Assembly (NCBI GenBank): GCA_934643865.1
Contig: CAKUCX010000005.1
Coordinates: 1 to 64,000 of the forward strand
Length of the DNA stretch: 64,000 bases
Reading direction: 5' to 3'
Origin: an uncultured Kiritimatiellota bacterium
Lineage (GTDB): Bacteria; Verrucomicrobiota; Kiritimatiellia; RFP12; UBA1067
The translations under genes were made by a program, and so were the position numbers. Shown here one piece after another: positions 1 to 7,728 of this stretch. Position 1 is the stretch's first letter. Every line of letters starts with the position of its first letter. The notes below the pieces were generated by a model. It worked only from the letters and a program-made list of their open reading frames with translations. It was not told where the DNA came from and did no database searches.

Positions 1-577
1 CGCCGGACGAGGGGCCCGCCGTCGCGGCGGGCGCGTTCGTCGCGGCGGGCGCGTTCGTCGCGGCGACGGCGTTCGTCGCGGCGGCGGCCTGCGCCGCCGC
101 GTTCGTCTTCGCGGCCTCGCGCGCGCGCAGTTCGTCTTCAAGCGTCTGGAGGCCGTGCTTGAAGCGCCACTTCCGCTCCAAGTCGGCCGTGTTGGAGACG
201 GCGACGGCGCGCTCGTTCTCGTTCACCTGCGCGAAGCGGATCGCGTCGACGGCCGCCGAGCACGTCGCGCGCTTGTTGCGCAGCGGCGCGAACTCGGGCG
301 TTTCGGCGCGGTCGGGGTTTTCCGCCTCCACGCGGTCGAGTTCCGCAAGCGCGAGGCGGTAGTTCTCGATGGCCTTGTCGCCGTTGCCGCCGAGGGCCTC
401 GTCCTCGGCAAGCTCGATGTACTCGTTCGCCTTTTCGAGGAGGCGGTGGAGGCGCGGCGGCTTGTTCGTGCTGTCGGGGTCGAAGTCGAAGGGCCAGTAC
501 CAGGCCGCAGAGGCGGAGAGGGAGAGGCCGAGGGCCAGGACGGGCGCCAACGCCGAGAGGAGGTTCGCGGTTCGCAT
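1..577 (-). CDS. Secreted protein with alanine/asparagine repeat tail (partial, C-terminus off the window)
   Basis: The gene starts at an ATG at 577 and stays open to base 1, so at least 192 residues are visible and the stop is outside the window. Residues 1-24 form a typical Sec signal peptide (MRTANLL, then a Leu/Ala-rich core ending SASA). Residues 30-160 are charged and look helical, TPR-like, with a segment GDKAIENYRLALAEL typical of a tetratricopeptide repeat. The tail is a low-complexity run of ATNAPA-type hexapeptides encoded by an 18-bp tandem DNA repeat. It lies 12 bp downstream of the UPF0210 gene and is probably cotranscribed with it. I do not recognise a family; a periplasmic TPR-type scaffold is only a guess. 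The start and signal peptide are clear. Confidence 0.7.
   Translation of the reverse strand, partial: MRTANLLSALAPVLALGLSLSASAAWYWPFDFDPDSTNKPPRLHRLLEKANEYIELAEDEALGGNGDKAIENYRLALAELDRVEAENPDRAETPEFAPLRNKRATCSAAVDAIRFAQVNENERAVAVSNTADLERKWRFKHGLQTLEDELRAREAAKTNAAAQAAAATNAVAATNAPAATNAPAATAGPSSG
21..86. repeat. 18-bp in-frame tandem repeat
   Basis: About three and a half copies of an 18-bp unit based on gcgttcgtcgcggcgggc. On the minus strand it encodes Ala-Thr-Asn-Ala-Pro-type hexapeptides in the tail of the truncated secreted protein. Gain or loss of a unit would keep the frame. Confidence 0.7.
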
Positions 578-589
578 CGTGGTGTCCGG

Positions 590-1954
590 TTAGTTCTTGA
601 AACTGTGGATGGGCGCGGGAATCCGTCCCCGGCGGCCGACAAAGGCGTCGCACGCGAAGCGGTTGACGGGCATGATGGGCGCGTGGCCGAGGAGGCCACC
701 GAACTCCACGGTGTCGCCGACCGCCTTGCCGATGACGGGGATGATGCGCACGGCGGTCGTCTTCTGGTTGACCATGCCGATCGCCGCCTCGTCCGCGATG
801 ATGCCGGAGACGGAGGCGGCGGAGGTGTCGCCGGGAACGGCGATCATGTCGAGCCCCACCGAGCAGACGCACGTCATCGCCTCCAGCTTCTCGATCGTGA
901 GCGCGCCCGCCTCGACGGCGTCGATCATGCCCTGGTCCTCCGAGACGGGGATGAACGCGCCGGAGAGCCCGCCCACGTAGGACGAGGCCATCACGCCGCC
1001 CTTCTTCACCTGGTCGTTCAGGAGGGCGAGCGCGGCGGTGGTGCCGGGCGCGCCGGGGTGTTCGAGGCCGATGGCCTTGAGGATGTCCGCCACGGAGTCG
1101 CCCACGGCGGGCGTGGGGGCGAGGGAGAGATCGATGATGCCGAAGGGCACGCCGAGGCGGCGCGCGGCCTCCTGGGCGACGAGCTGGCCGACGCGCGTGA
1201 TCTTGAAGGCGGTCTTCTTGATCGTCTCGCACAGCGTCTCGAAGTCGGCGTCGGGGATCTGCTCCAGCGCGCACTTGACGACGCCGGGACCTGAGACGCC
1301 GACGTTGATGATCGCGTCCGCCTCGGTGACGCCATGGAAGGCGCCGGCCATGAAGGGGTTGTCGTCGGGGGCGTTGCAGAGGACGACGAGCTTCGCGCAG
1401 CCGAGCGAGTCGCGCTCCTGCGTGCGCGCGGCCGTCTCCTTCACGATCTCGCCCATGAGGCGGATCGCGTCCATGTCGAGCCCCGTCTTCGTGGAGCCGA
1501 CGTTGACGCTCGCGCAGACGCGCTCCGTGACGGCGAGGGCCTCGGGGATCGAGCGGATGAGTCGCTCGTCCGAGGGCGTCATGCCCTTCGAGACGACGGC
1601 GGAGTAGCCGCCGAGGAAGTTGACCCCCAGCTCGCGCGCCGTCTCGTCGAGCGTCCGCGCGAGCGTCACGTAGTCGGCGGGCGTCTGGCAGCAGGCCGCG
1701 CCCACGAGGGAGATCGGGGTGATCGAGATGCGCTTGTTGACGATCGGCACGCCGAAGTCGCGCGCGATCTCCTCGCCCGTCCGGACGAGGCGGCCGGCGC
1801 AGCGCACGAGCTTCGCGCGGATCTTCCGGCGGCAGGCGGCGAGGTCCGCGTCCGCGCAGTCGAGCAGGCTCACGCCCATCGTGATCGTGCGGACGTCCAG
1901 GTTCTCGTCCTGGATCATCTTGTTCGTCTCAAGGACTTCTGAAATGTTGATCAT
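590..1954 (-). CDS. UPF0210/PFL-family protein (DUF711)
   Basis: A 454-residue protein of the UPF0210 (DUF711, PFL-like) family, which is built on a glycyl-radical-enzyme-like fold but whose reaction is not established. The start MINISEVLETNKMI at 1954 is the conserved family N-terminus. The family core is visible in RTITMGVSLLDC near residues 22-33, and the C-terminal quarter contains the conserved stretch AVPGDTSAASVSGIIADE. It lies 5 bp downstream of the ACT-domain gene, the usual partner of this family (UPF0237 next to UPF0210), so the ACT protein probably senses a small molecule for it. The longer open frame to 2167 runs through the ACT gene and is rejected. Family assignment is sure; function is not. 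Confidence 0.9.
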   Translation of the reverse strand: MINISEVLETNKMIQDENLDVRTITMGVSLLDCADADLAACRRKIRAKLVRCAGRLVRTGEEIARDFGVPIVNKRISITPISLVGAACCQTPADYVTLARTLDETARELGVNFLGGYSAVVSKGMTPSDERLIRSIPEALAVTERVCASVNVGSTKTGLDMDAIRLMGEIVKETAARTQERDSLGCAKLVVLCNAPDDNPFMAGAFHGVTEADAIINVGVSGPGVVKCALEQIPDADFETLCETIKKTAFKITRVGQLVAQEAARRLGVPFGIIDLSLAPTPAVGDSVADILKAIGLEHPGAPGTTAALALLNDQVKKGGVMASSYVGGLSGAFIPVSEDQGMIDAVEAGALTIEKLEAMTCVCSVGLDMIAVPGDTSAASVSGIIADEAAIGMVNQKTTAVRIIPVIGKAVGDTVEFGGLLGHAPIMPVNRFACDAFVGRRGRIPAPIHSFKN

Positions 1955-1959
1955 GGCGC

Positions 1960-2232
1960 TCAGATCCGGTGCATCTTCTCGAAGATCTCGGCCTTCTGGC
2001 ACTTGATCTGGAGGCCGAGGCCGGCACCGACCGCCGCGAGGGCCGCGCCGAGGTCGGCGAAGGGCTTCGCGCAGCGGGAGACGTCGACGATCATCATCAT
2101 GTTGAAGTAGTCTTCGCGCACCGTCTGGGAGATGTCGAGGATGTTCACGTTGTTCTCGGCGAGGCACGTGCAGGTCTTGGCGAGGATGCCGACGGTATCC
2201 TTGCCCACGACGGTGATGATTGCTTTGTCCAT
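1960..2232 (-). CDS. ACT-domain protein (UPF0237)
   Basis: A 90-residue stand-alone ACT domain. The N-terminus MDKAIITVVGKDTVGILAKT matches the UPF0237 family, whose members bind amino acids or similar ligands as dimers. The start at 2232 is fixed by this homology, and there is no Shine-Dalgarno sequence. A TATACT -10 box ends only 8 nt upstream of the ATG, so the mRNA is probably leaderless. It is followed after 5 bp by the UPF0210 gene, with which it forms an operon. Longer open frames reaching 2760 cross the promoter and the DUF2752 gene and are rejected. Confidence 0.9.
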   Translation of the reverse strand: MDKAIITVVGKDTVGILAKTCTCLAENNVNILDISQTVREDYFNMMMIVDVSRCAKPFADLGAALAAVGAGLGLQIKCQKAEIFEKMHRI

Positions 2233-2240
2233 AGGCAGAC

Positions 2241-2249
2241 AGTATACCA
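2241..2249 (-). promoter_or_regulatory. Extended -10 promoter of the ACT/UPF0210 operon
   Basis: On the minus strand the sequence GTGGTATACT gives an extended -10 (TGG plus TATACT). Only 8 nt separate it from the ATG at 2232, so transcription should begin at or next to the start codon. No convincing -35 box lies at 17 bp. Confidence 0.6.
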
Positions 2250-2309
2250 CAAACCAGAATGCGGACGGGATGGCAATGCGGTGGGCGGGCGAATGCGCGG
2301 TGCGCCCGT

Positions 2310-2708
2310 TCAGACCATGTTTCGGATCAGCCACCACGCCAGCGTCGCCCCCAAGATGACGTACGCCGAGGCGACGCTGAGCCTGAACTTCGGCCAGAGC
2401 AGCAGGAGCAAGACGACGGGGAGGGAGGCAACCATGAAGAGGTTGTGCTTCAACGCATCGGCGAGATGGAGATGCAGCAAGGCGTGGATGCCGCGCAGCG
2501 TCCCGCATCCTGGGCATTGGTATCCTGTGAGCGCAAAGAACGGGCACTTCGGGAAATGCGCGATTTCGGCAGGATCCCAAAAGTACAGGCATGCCAGGCC
2601 GACGAGACCGGCAACAGCAGCCAGCACGGCAAGTTTGAATGAACCGCCTCCCATGAGCGCGCCGAACCACGCCCGTCCAGGGCCGGCGCCCACACGGCGC
2701 GCCGTCAT
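2310..2708 (-). CDS. DUF2752 membrane protein
   Basis: A 132-residue protein of the DUF2752 family. The diagnostic core CPFFALTGYQCPGCGTLRG sits in the middle, flanked by hydrophobic segments (about 18-40, 80-100 and 108-125), so it is a small integral membrane protein. The ATG at 2708 overlaps the stop of the upstream zinc-ribbon gene as ATGA, which supports this start by translational coupling; an alternative ATG lies at 2654. DUF2752 proteins often accompany CD225-type proteins in gut bacteria. No biochemical function is known. Confidence 0.85.
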   Translation of the reverse strand: MTARRVGAGPGRAWFGALMGGGSFKLAVLAAVAGLVGLACLYFWDPAEIAHFPKCPFFALTGYQCPGCGTLRGIHALLHLHLADALKHNLFMVASLPVVLLLLLWPKFRLSVASAYVILGATLAWWLIRNMV

Positions 2709-3070
2709 CCAAGCGCCGCGAAGGCGACGCCCAAGACCAGATACAGCAGGCCGAAAGCAAGCCCGATGCAGACGTTCGCGACGATCCAGCCCTTCGCGGC
2801 CCTTGACGCCGCCTGCGCGCCGGCGATGTCGCCCTGCGCCAGCTTCGTATTCACCTGCGAAGCATAGACGATTGCGATGATGCCGCCAATCAAGCAGCAG
2901 AACACCGTTGTGAGGATGGCCCCGACCATGTGATTGGAGACCTGAGCGGCGTGTTTGGAGCCCTGGCCGTTGCTGGCCGCGACGCCGTTCTTCCCCGTGA
3001 CGGGGACGCCGCACTGATGGCACACCACCGCGTTGTCGTTGATTCGAGCCCCGCATTCAGCGCAGAACAT
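2705..3070 (-). CDS. Zinc-ribbon CD225/dispanin-type membrane protein
   Basis: A 121-residue protein. An N-terminal zinc ribbon (MFCAECG, then CHQCG near residue 18) is followed by a linker and a two-helix CD225/dispanin-like region (about 45-120): HMVGAILTTVFCCLIGGIIA, then a loop with repeated Ala and Lys, then a second hydrophobic helix. The family is membrane-embedded, with a re-entrant first helix. A strong Shine-Dalgarno AAGGAGGTC stands before the ATG at 3070. The gene is translationally coupled to the DUF2752 gene and shares its promoter. The cellular role is unknown; bacterial members are often small partners of membrane or secretion proteins. Confidence 0.85.
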   Translation of the reverse strand: MFCAECGARINDNAVVCHQCGVPVTGKNGVAASNGQGSKHAAQVSNHMVGAILTTVFCCLIGGIIAIVYASQVNTKLAQGDIAGAQAASRAAKGWIVANVCIGLAFGLLYLVLGVAFAALG

Positions 3071-3184
3071 CGTGGACCTCCTTCGTTTTAGCGTTGTGAT
3101 CAGGAACGACCGTCACCGGTCTTGCCGTTGCCAGAGGGGAAAGGAAAGACGCGCCGCCCCCTCTCCCTCCTGAAAGCCGTTGAC

Positions 3185-3213
3185 ATTATAGCGGTTTCCC
3201 GTGTGGGTTGCAA
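3185..3213 (-). promoter_or_regulatory. Sigma70-type promoter of the zinc-ribbon/DUF2752 operon
   Basis: On the minus strand, TTGCAA (3213-3208), a 17-bp spacer and a perfect TATAAT (3190-3185). The predicted leader is about 108 nt and can form a hairpin with a GTGA tetraloop (GACCG-GTGA-CGGTC) close to the Shine-Dalgarno sequence. Confidence 0.75.
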
Positions 3214-3249
3214 AACGAAACAGAAGCGAAAACGGGCAGGCGTAGACGG

Positions 3250-5649
3250 TCAGGGGGCGAGGAAGGCGCGGACGCGGGCGAGGAGGTCCTGCTCGGACGA
3301 GACCGTGTGGACGGAGGCGGGGACCGACTTGCGGAAGAGCGCGCCGTAGTTCTTCGAGGCGATGCGCGGATCGGAGACGACCACGATCCCACGATCCCGC
3401 TTCGTCCGCACAAGCCGCCCGAAGCCCTGCCGGAAACGCAGCTGCGCCTCCGGCAGCATGTAGTCGCGGAACGGCCGCCCCCCTTCCTCCACGATGCGGT
3501 CGCAGCGCGCCTCCACGATCGGCTCGCCCGCCTGCGGGAACGGGAGGCGCGCGAGGACGACGCAGCTGAGCGCCGCGCCCGGCACGTCCACCCCCTCCCA
3601 GAAGCTCTGCGCACCGAAGAGGACGACGGGACGCCGCCCCTCCTCCGTCCCGGGCCGGATGGCCTCCTTGAGCGCCGCCACCATCGCCTCGCGCGAGACG
3701 CCCTCGCCCTGCACGAGGAGGTCGATGCCGGCGGCGTCCAGAAGCGGACGTGCCGCCTCGGAAACGGCGCGCATCATCTCATAGGCCGTGAAGAGGACGA
3801 GCCCCCTTCCCGCCGTGGCGGCGAAGAGGCCGCGCAGGAACGCCGCCAGCCTCTCCGCGTAGGCGCGCGGCTGCGCCGCCGGGTCCGGCAGGAAGTCCGG
3901 CGCGAGCGCGAGCGCCTGGCGGAAGTAGTCGAACGGGGAGGCCGCGACGAGCGTCTTCACGCGCGCGGGCGCCAGGAGCGCCACCCCGAGCTTGCGCGCC
4001 ATGTAGTCGAAGCGGTCCCCCGCGCGCAGCGTCGCCGAGCAGAGGATGACCGAGTCCTTCGCGTCGTAGAAGTAGCGCTTCATCTCCGCCGCGACGGAGA
4101 GCGGCGCCGCGACGAGGCGCACCTCGTCCTGCGCGCGGAACCGGCGGCCCGCGCCCCCGCACCGCTCCGCCCAGTAGACCCGCGACGGATCGCTCGCCCC
4201 AAGCACGAACTTGCTCTCCAGGATGAACGCGGTGAATGTCGCCGCGAGGCCCTGCACCTGCGCGACCAGGTCGCCGCAGACCGGCACGTCGCGTCCTGCG
4301 TCCACCGCCTGCAGGAGGCGCCCGAGGTCCATGAGAAGGGCCTGCAGGCGCGCGAGCGCGTCCTCGAAGCGCGTCCCCGCCTCCGCGAGGTCGGCCTCGT
4401 TCCATTGCGCGGGCGTGTAGTCCGCGAACAGCCCGTGCAGCGAATACTGGCGCGTGGCGGCGGCCCCCGCCGCGCCCGGCACGCAGCGGATGCGGACGAC
4501 CGGCGCCTCGGGCGCGGGCGCGAAGAGGCGGCGCAGCACCTCGAAGAGCGCGTCGCCCTCGCCCTTCGCGAACGCGATCTGTACATGGGCGCGCGCGAGC
4601 AGTTCGCGCACCTCCTCCGCCTCGCCCTTCACGGAGAAGACGCCCCGCTGGAGCAGGCGCTCGACCGCCCCCAGGACGCCGCGCGTGCGGCCGGGGCCGC
4701 GCCGCGCCTTCGACGGACGCGCCAGCTTCCCCAGCAGCTGCAGGAGGGCGGGACGCGACAGCTCGTAGGAGAAGAAGTCCGTCGCGATGTCCTCCAGGTT
4801 GTGTGCCTCGTCGAAGACGAGCCGCCCGTAGGCGGGGAGGATGCCGCTCCCCGGGTTCGTCGCCTCCGCGAGGACGAGCGCGTGGTTGACGACGACGACG
4901 TGCGCGCGGAGCGCGCGGGCGCGCGCCTTCGCGACGAAGCACTTCGGACGGTAGGGGCAGGCCCGGCCCGCGCAGTCCTCGGGCGGACAGGCGAGGTGCG
5001 CGCGCAGCCGCTCGTCGCCGAGGTCGTCGAGATCCCCGTCCGGCGTGCGGCGCAGCCAGTCGACGAGGTGCGCGAACGCCGCCCGCTCGTCCGCCGCGAG
5101 CGTCCAGTAGCCGCCCTGCATATACTCGCCGAGCATCCGCAGACAGAGGTAGTTGGCGCGGCCCTTGAGGAGCGTCGCGCGGAACGCCGCCGCCCCGTCC
5201 CCCAGCGTCTTCGCCGCGCGCGGCAGGTCGCTTGAGATGAGCTGGCTCTGCAGGTTGCGCGTCGCGGTGGAGAGGACGACGGGGGTGTCGTTGAGGACGC
5301 TCCACTGCACGGCGGGCACGAGGTAGGCGAGGGACTTGCCGACGCCCGTCCCGGCCTCCACCATCAGATGCTCGCGCCCGTTGAACGCATGCGCGACGGC
5401 GCGCGCCATGTCGAGCTGGCCGGGGCGCGGCTCGTAGCCCGCCATCGCCCCGAGCGTCCCGCCCGCCTCCAGATGCGCGGCGAGGCGCTCCACGTCGAGC
5501 GGCGTACAGTCCTCGTGCGCGGGCAGGCGGCACTTCGGCCCGCCCGACGGCACGTCGGGCAGGAAGTCCGCCCAGTTCGGGTCGTCCATGAAAGACGCCG
5601 GATCGGCGTCCGGGACATCTTCGTTCGCCCCGCTCGTTCTCTTCCCCAT
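3250..5649 (-). CDS. dinG: DinG/XPD-family ATP-dependent DNA helicase
   Basis: A 799-residue superfamily 2 helicase of the DinG/YoaA (XPD-like) type that unwinds DNA 5' to 3' in repair. Walker A is EAGTGVGKS near residues 98-106 and the DEAH box is near 280-283. The four cysteines of the Fe-S domain are plausibly C169 (NYLC), C221 or C226, C231 and C237, inside CPPEDCAGRACPYRPKC. The C-terminal half holds the second RecA fold with SFWEGVDVPG and GFGRLVRTKRDRG (motif VI). The length suits the family. It stands alone, 63 bp after the oxidoreductase gene start side and 179 bp before the zinc-ribbon gene. No additional exonuclease domain is present. Confidence 0.93.
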   Translation of the reverse strand: MGKRTSGANEDVPDADPASFMDDPNWADFLPDVPSGGPKCRLPAHEDCTPLDVERLAAHLEAGGTLGAMAGYEPRPGQLDMARAVAHAFNGREHLMVEAGTGVGKSLAYLVPAVQWSVLNDTPVVLSTATRNLQSQLISSDLPRAAKTLGDGAAAFRATLLKGRANYLCLRMLGEYMQGGYWTLAADERAAFAHLVDWLRRTPDGDLDDLGDERLRAHLACPPEDCAGRACPYRPKCFVAKARARALRAHVVVVNHALVLAEATNPGSGILPAYGRLVFDEAHNLEDIATDFFSYELSRPALLQLLGKLARPSKARRGPGRTRGVLGAVERLLQRGVFSVKGEAEEVRELLARAHVQIAFAKGEGDALFEVLRRLFAPAPEAPVVRIRCVPGAAGAAATRQYSLHGLFADYTPAQWNEADLAEAGTRFEDALARLQALLMDLGRLLQAVDAGRDVPVCGDLVAQVQGLAATFTAFILESKFVLGASDPSRVYWAERCGGAGRRFRAQDEVRLVAAPLSVAAEMKRYFYDAKDSVILCSATLRAGDRFDYMARKLGVALLAPARVKTLVAASPFDYFRQALALAPDFLPDPAAQPRAYAERLAAFLRGLFAATAGRGLVLFTAYEMMRAVSEAARPLLDAAGIDLLVQGEGVSREAMVAALKEAIRPGTEEGRRPVVLFGAQSFWEGVDVPGAALSCVVLARLPFPQAGEPIVEARCDRIVEEGGRPFRDYMLPEAQLRFRQGFGRLVRTKRDRGIVVVSDPRIASKNYGALFRKSVPASVHTVSSEQDLLARVRAFLAP

Positions 5650-5712
5650 GGCGGAACAGCTTGGCGCGCCGTCCAGGCCAAGCGGCCCGCTTCCGCGCCT
5701 GAGACGCCGACC

Positions 5713-7098
5713 CTACGCCTTCTTCGCGGGCGCGGCGGAGGCAGCCGGGCGCGGCGGCACCTTGAAGTCCTCAGGCTTGAAGTAATGCGTCTTGTGCGCG
5801 TCGGCGGAGACGTTCGCCGCCAGGACCGCGACGGCGCTCTCGTAGGCGAGTTCGGCGGGGCAGTTCAGCTTCTCGCCGTGGCGGCATGCCGCGAAGAAGT
5901 TTTCGAGGTGCGGCATGTGCGCGGGCTTGTTCAGCTCCACGGAAAGCGGGTTTCCGTTCGCGAGCGCGGAGATGCGCGTGTCGACCTCGACGTTCTTCGA
6001 GACGTCCTTCTTGATCTTGTCGTCGGCGCCGGGGAGGATCCAGCCCTTGTCGATGAAGGTCTGCCACTCCGAATCCGTCCAGCCGCCGCCGCGCAGCTCG
6101 CGCTGCACGGTGTTGCCGCGCGCGGAAATCTCGGCGATCGTGAGCGCGGCGTGCGTGCCCATGAACTGCTCGTAGAAGCCGCCGCGCGCGTTGGAGGAGA
6201 TCACCTGGTAGTAGGCCTCGTTCTTCGTGCCGTCCGGCATCTGGAACTCGTAGAGGCACATCACGCGGTCGTAGGCCTGGCGGCGCGGCGAGAAGGCGTC
6301 CTTGCCGCCGATCGCCGTCACCGAACTCGGCGGCACGCCCCACGCCCAGATGAAGAGGTCGATCTGGTGCGAACCAAGATCCACCATCGAGCCGCCGCCG
6401 TACTTGTAGAACCAGCGCCAGTTGTGGAACTGCTCCGGGTTTGTGTAGCCGTACTTGTCGAGGACGGACTGCTTGGGCGGCTTCTTGTAGGTGAAGAACG
6501 GCGCGAGCGAGCGGTTCCACTGCGCATACGCGGTCGTGATGCGGCCGAGCATGTTCGGGACGACCTTCTCGAAGCAGTGGCGGTAGCGCGGGTTCGAGCG
6601 GCGCTGGTGGCCGATCTGGAGGAGCTTGCCCGTCTCCTGCTGCACGCGGCACATCTCGGCGGCGAGTTCAAGGCGGTTGGACATCTCCTTCTCGCAGTAG
6701 ACGTGCTTGCCGGCGCGCAGACAGGCGCTCGTGTGTTCGCAGTGCATCCAGTCGGGCGTCGCCACCACGACCGCGTCGATGTTCTTGTCCTCCTTCGCGA
6801 GCATGTCGCGATAGTCTTCGTACATCTTGATGTCGTGTCCGTAGCCTTTGAAGAAGGCCCGCGCGCGCTGCTGCTCGAACTTCCAGATGTCGCAGACGCA
6901 GCGCACCCGCACGCCGGGGATGCGCACGAGCGAGGCGGCAAGCACCTTGCCCTCGGCGCCGAAGCCGATCATCGCCACGTTGATCGTGTCGTCCTTGGGG
7001 CCGATCGTGATGTCGTCGGCGTGGAGGATGTTGAAGCGCGGCAGAAACGCGGACGCCACGGCGGCGCCCTTCATGAAGTTCCGGCGGTTGAGTTCCAT
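5713..7098 (-). CDS. Tat-exported Gfo/Idh/MocA-family oxidoreductase
   Basis: A 461-residue NAD(P)-dependent sugar oxidoreductase-like protein. The N-terminus carries a twin-arginine motif (RRNFMKGAAVASAFLP) and should be exported with its cofactor. The Rossmann fold follows (VAMIGFGAEGKVLAASLVR, about 36-54), then VVATPDWMHCEHTSACLRAGKHVYCEK in two halves typical of the family; the EK dipeptide is the conserved motif. The C-terminal substrate domain is present (GGGSMVDLGSHQIDL). A Shine-Dalgarno AAGGA precedes the ATG at 7098. Exported Gfo/Idh proteins of this kind are abundant in PVC bacteria. The substrate cannot be read from sequence. Confidence 0.9.
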   Translation of the reverse strand: MELNRRNFMKGAAVASAFLPRFNILHADDITIGPKDDTINVAMIGFGAEGKVLAASLVRIPGVRVRCVCDIWKFEQQRARAFFKGYGHDIKMYEDYRDMLAKEDKNIDAVVVATPDWMHCEHTSACLRAGKHVYCEKEMSNRLELAAEMCRVQQETGKLLQIGHQRRSNPRYRHCFEKVVPNMLGRITTAYAQWNRSLAPFFTYKKPPKQSVLDKYGYTNPEQFHNWRWFYKYGGGSMVDLGSHQIDLFIWAWGVPPSSVTAIGGKDAFSPRRQAYDRVMCLYEFQMPDGTKNEAYYQVISSNARGGFYEQFMGTHAALTIAEISARGNTVQRELRGGGWTDSEWQTFIDKGWILPGADDKIKKDVSKNVEVDTRISALANGNPLSVELNKPAHMPHLENFFAACRHGEKLNCPAELAYESAVAVLAANVSADAHKTHYFKPEDFKVPPRPAASAAPAKKA

Positions 7099-7129
7099 CG
7101 GTTGTCCTTGTTGTCTTGAAATTTCGGTC

Positions 7130-7138
7130 ATTATAGCA
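7130..7138 (-). promoter_or_regulatory. -10 element of the Gfo/Idh gene
   Basis: Minus-strand TGCTATAAT, an extended -10 with perfect TATAAT, about 31 bp before the ATG at 7098. No clear -35 box. The element lies just past the stop of the ORF6N gene. Confidence 0.6.
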
Positions 7139-7156
7139 AAGGAAGATGTGAGGCGT

Positions 7157-7714
7157 CTATTGTTTCTTAACCCGTCGAACCGTGTGTTTGATCTTGCCGA
7201 TGAAGAAGTTGAGCTCCAATGTGGATTCCGTCTCCACCATGTCAAGATCCGGCATGACGATGTCAGTCAACGTCTCGCCAAAGTGGTTCATCATCTTCGA
7301 CCGCTTTCTGCGGTCTCTTTCATTGTGCAGATCGACAAGTTCACGTTTCAGGCCACGGACCTTCGCAAAAGTTTCGATGATTGCAAATGCCGCATCAACC
7401 GCCCGTCGACTTTTAAGGACGGTCGCGAGCATGTAATGCCCTTTCTCCGTGAATGCCTTGGGCAGGGCACGGCTCTTCGGCGACGGCTTTGCGGACGAAA
7501 TTCTCGACCGCAAATCTTCAAGTTCCTCCGCCGTCAACACAAACATATAACCGGGCGGAAACTTGTCTGGGTTGTTACGGACGGCTTCGTTGACACGTTT
7601 CGTCTCGACACCGTACAGGGCCGCCACATCCAAATCAAGGATGACGGCCTGCTGCCTTACGACAACAATCCGTTCTTGTACGGCAGAATACGGTAGAGGT
7701 CGCGTATCACCCAT
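7157..7714 (-). CDS. ORF6N-domain DNA-binding protein
   Basis: A 185-residue protein whose first ~95 residues form an ORF6N domain (VVVRQQAVILDLDVAALYGV, KRVNEAVRNNPDKFPPGYMF, FTEKGHYMLATVL). The domain is best known from phage antirepressors and is also frequent as a stand-alone chromosomal gene in gut bacteria. The C-terminal third is charged and helical (KRELVDLHNERDRRKRSK). Base composition is visibly less GC-rich than the neighbours, suggesting recent acquisition. It begins 14 bp after the ETF:quinone oxidoreductase stop, so it could be read through from that operon. Its target is unknown. Confidence 0.88.
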   Translation of the reverse strand: MGDTRPLPYSAVQERIVVVRQQAVILDLDVAALYGVETKRVNEAVRNNPDKFPPGYMFVLTAEELEDLRSRISSAKPSPKSRALPKAFTEKGHYMLATVLKSRRAVDAAFAIIETFAKVRGLKRELVDLHNERDRRKRSKMMNHFGETLTDIVMPDLDMVETESTLELNFFIGKIKHTVRRVKKQ

Positions 7715-7728
7715 CGGCTTGCCTCATC

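Noticed and set aside
3208..5235. A 675-residue plus-strand frame opposite dinG
   Set aside because: Composition is low-complexity Arg/Glu/Ala, and the opposite strand encodes a full helicase with all motifs.
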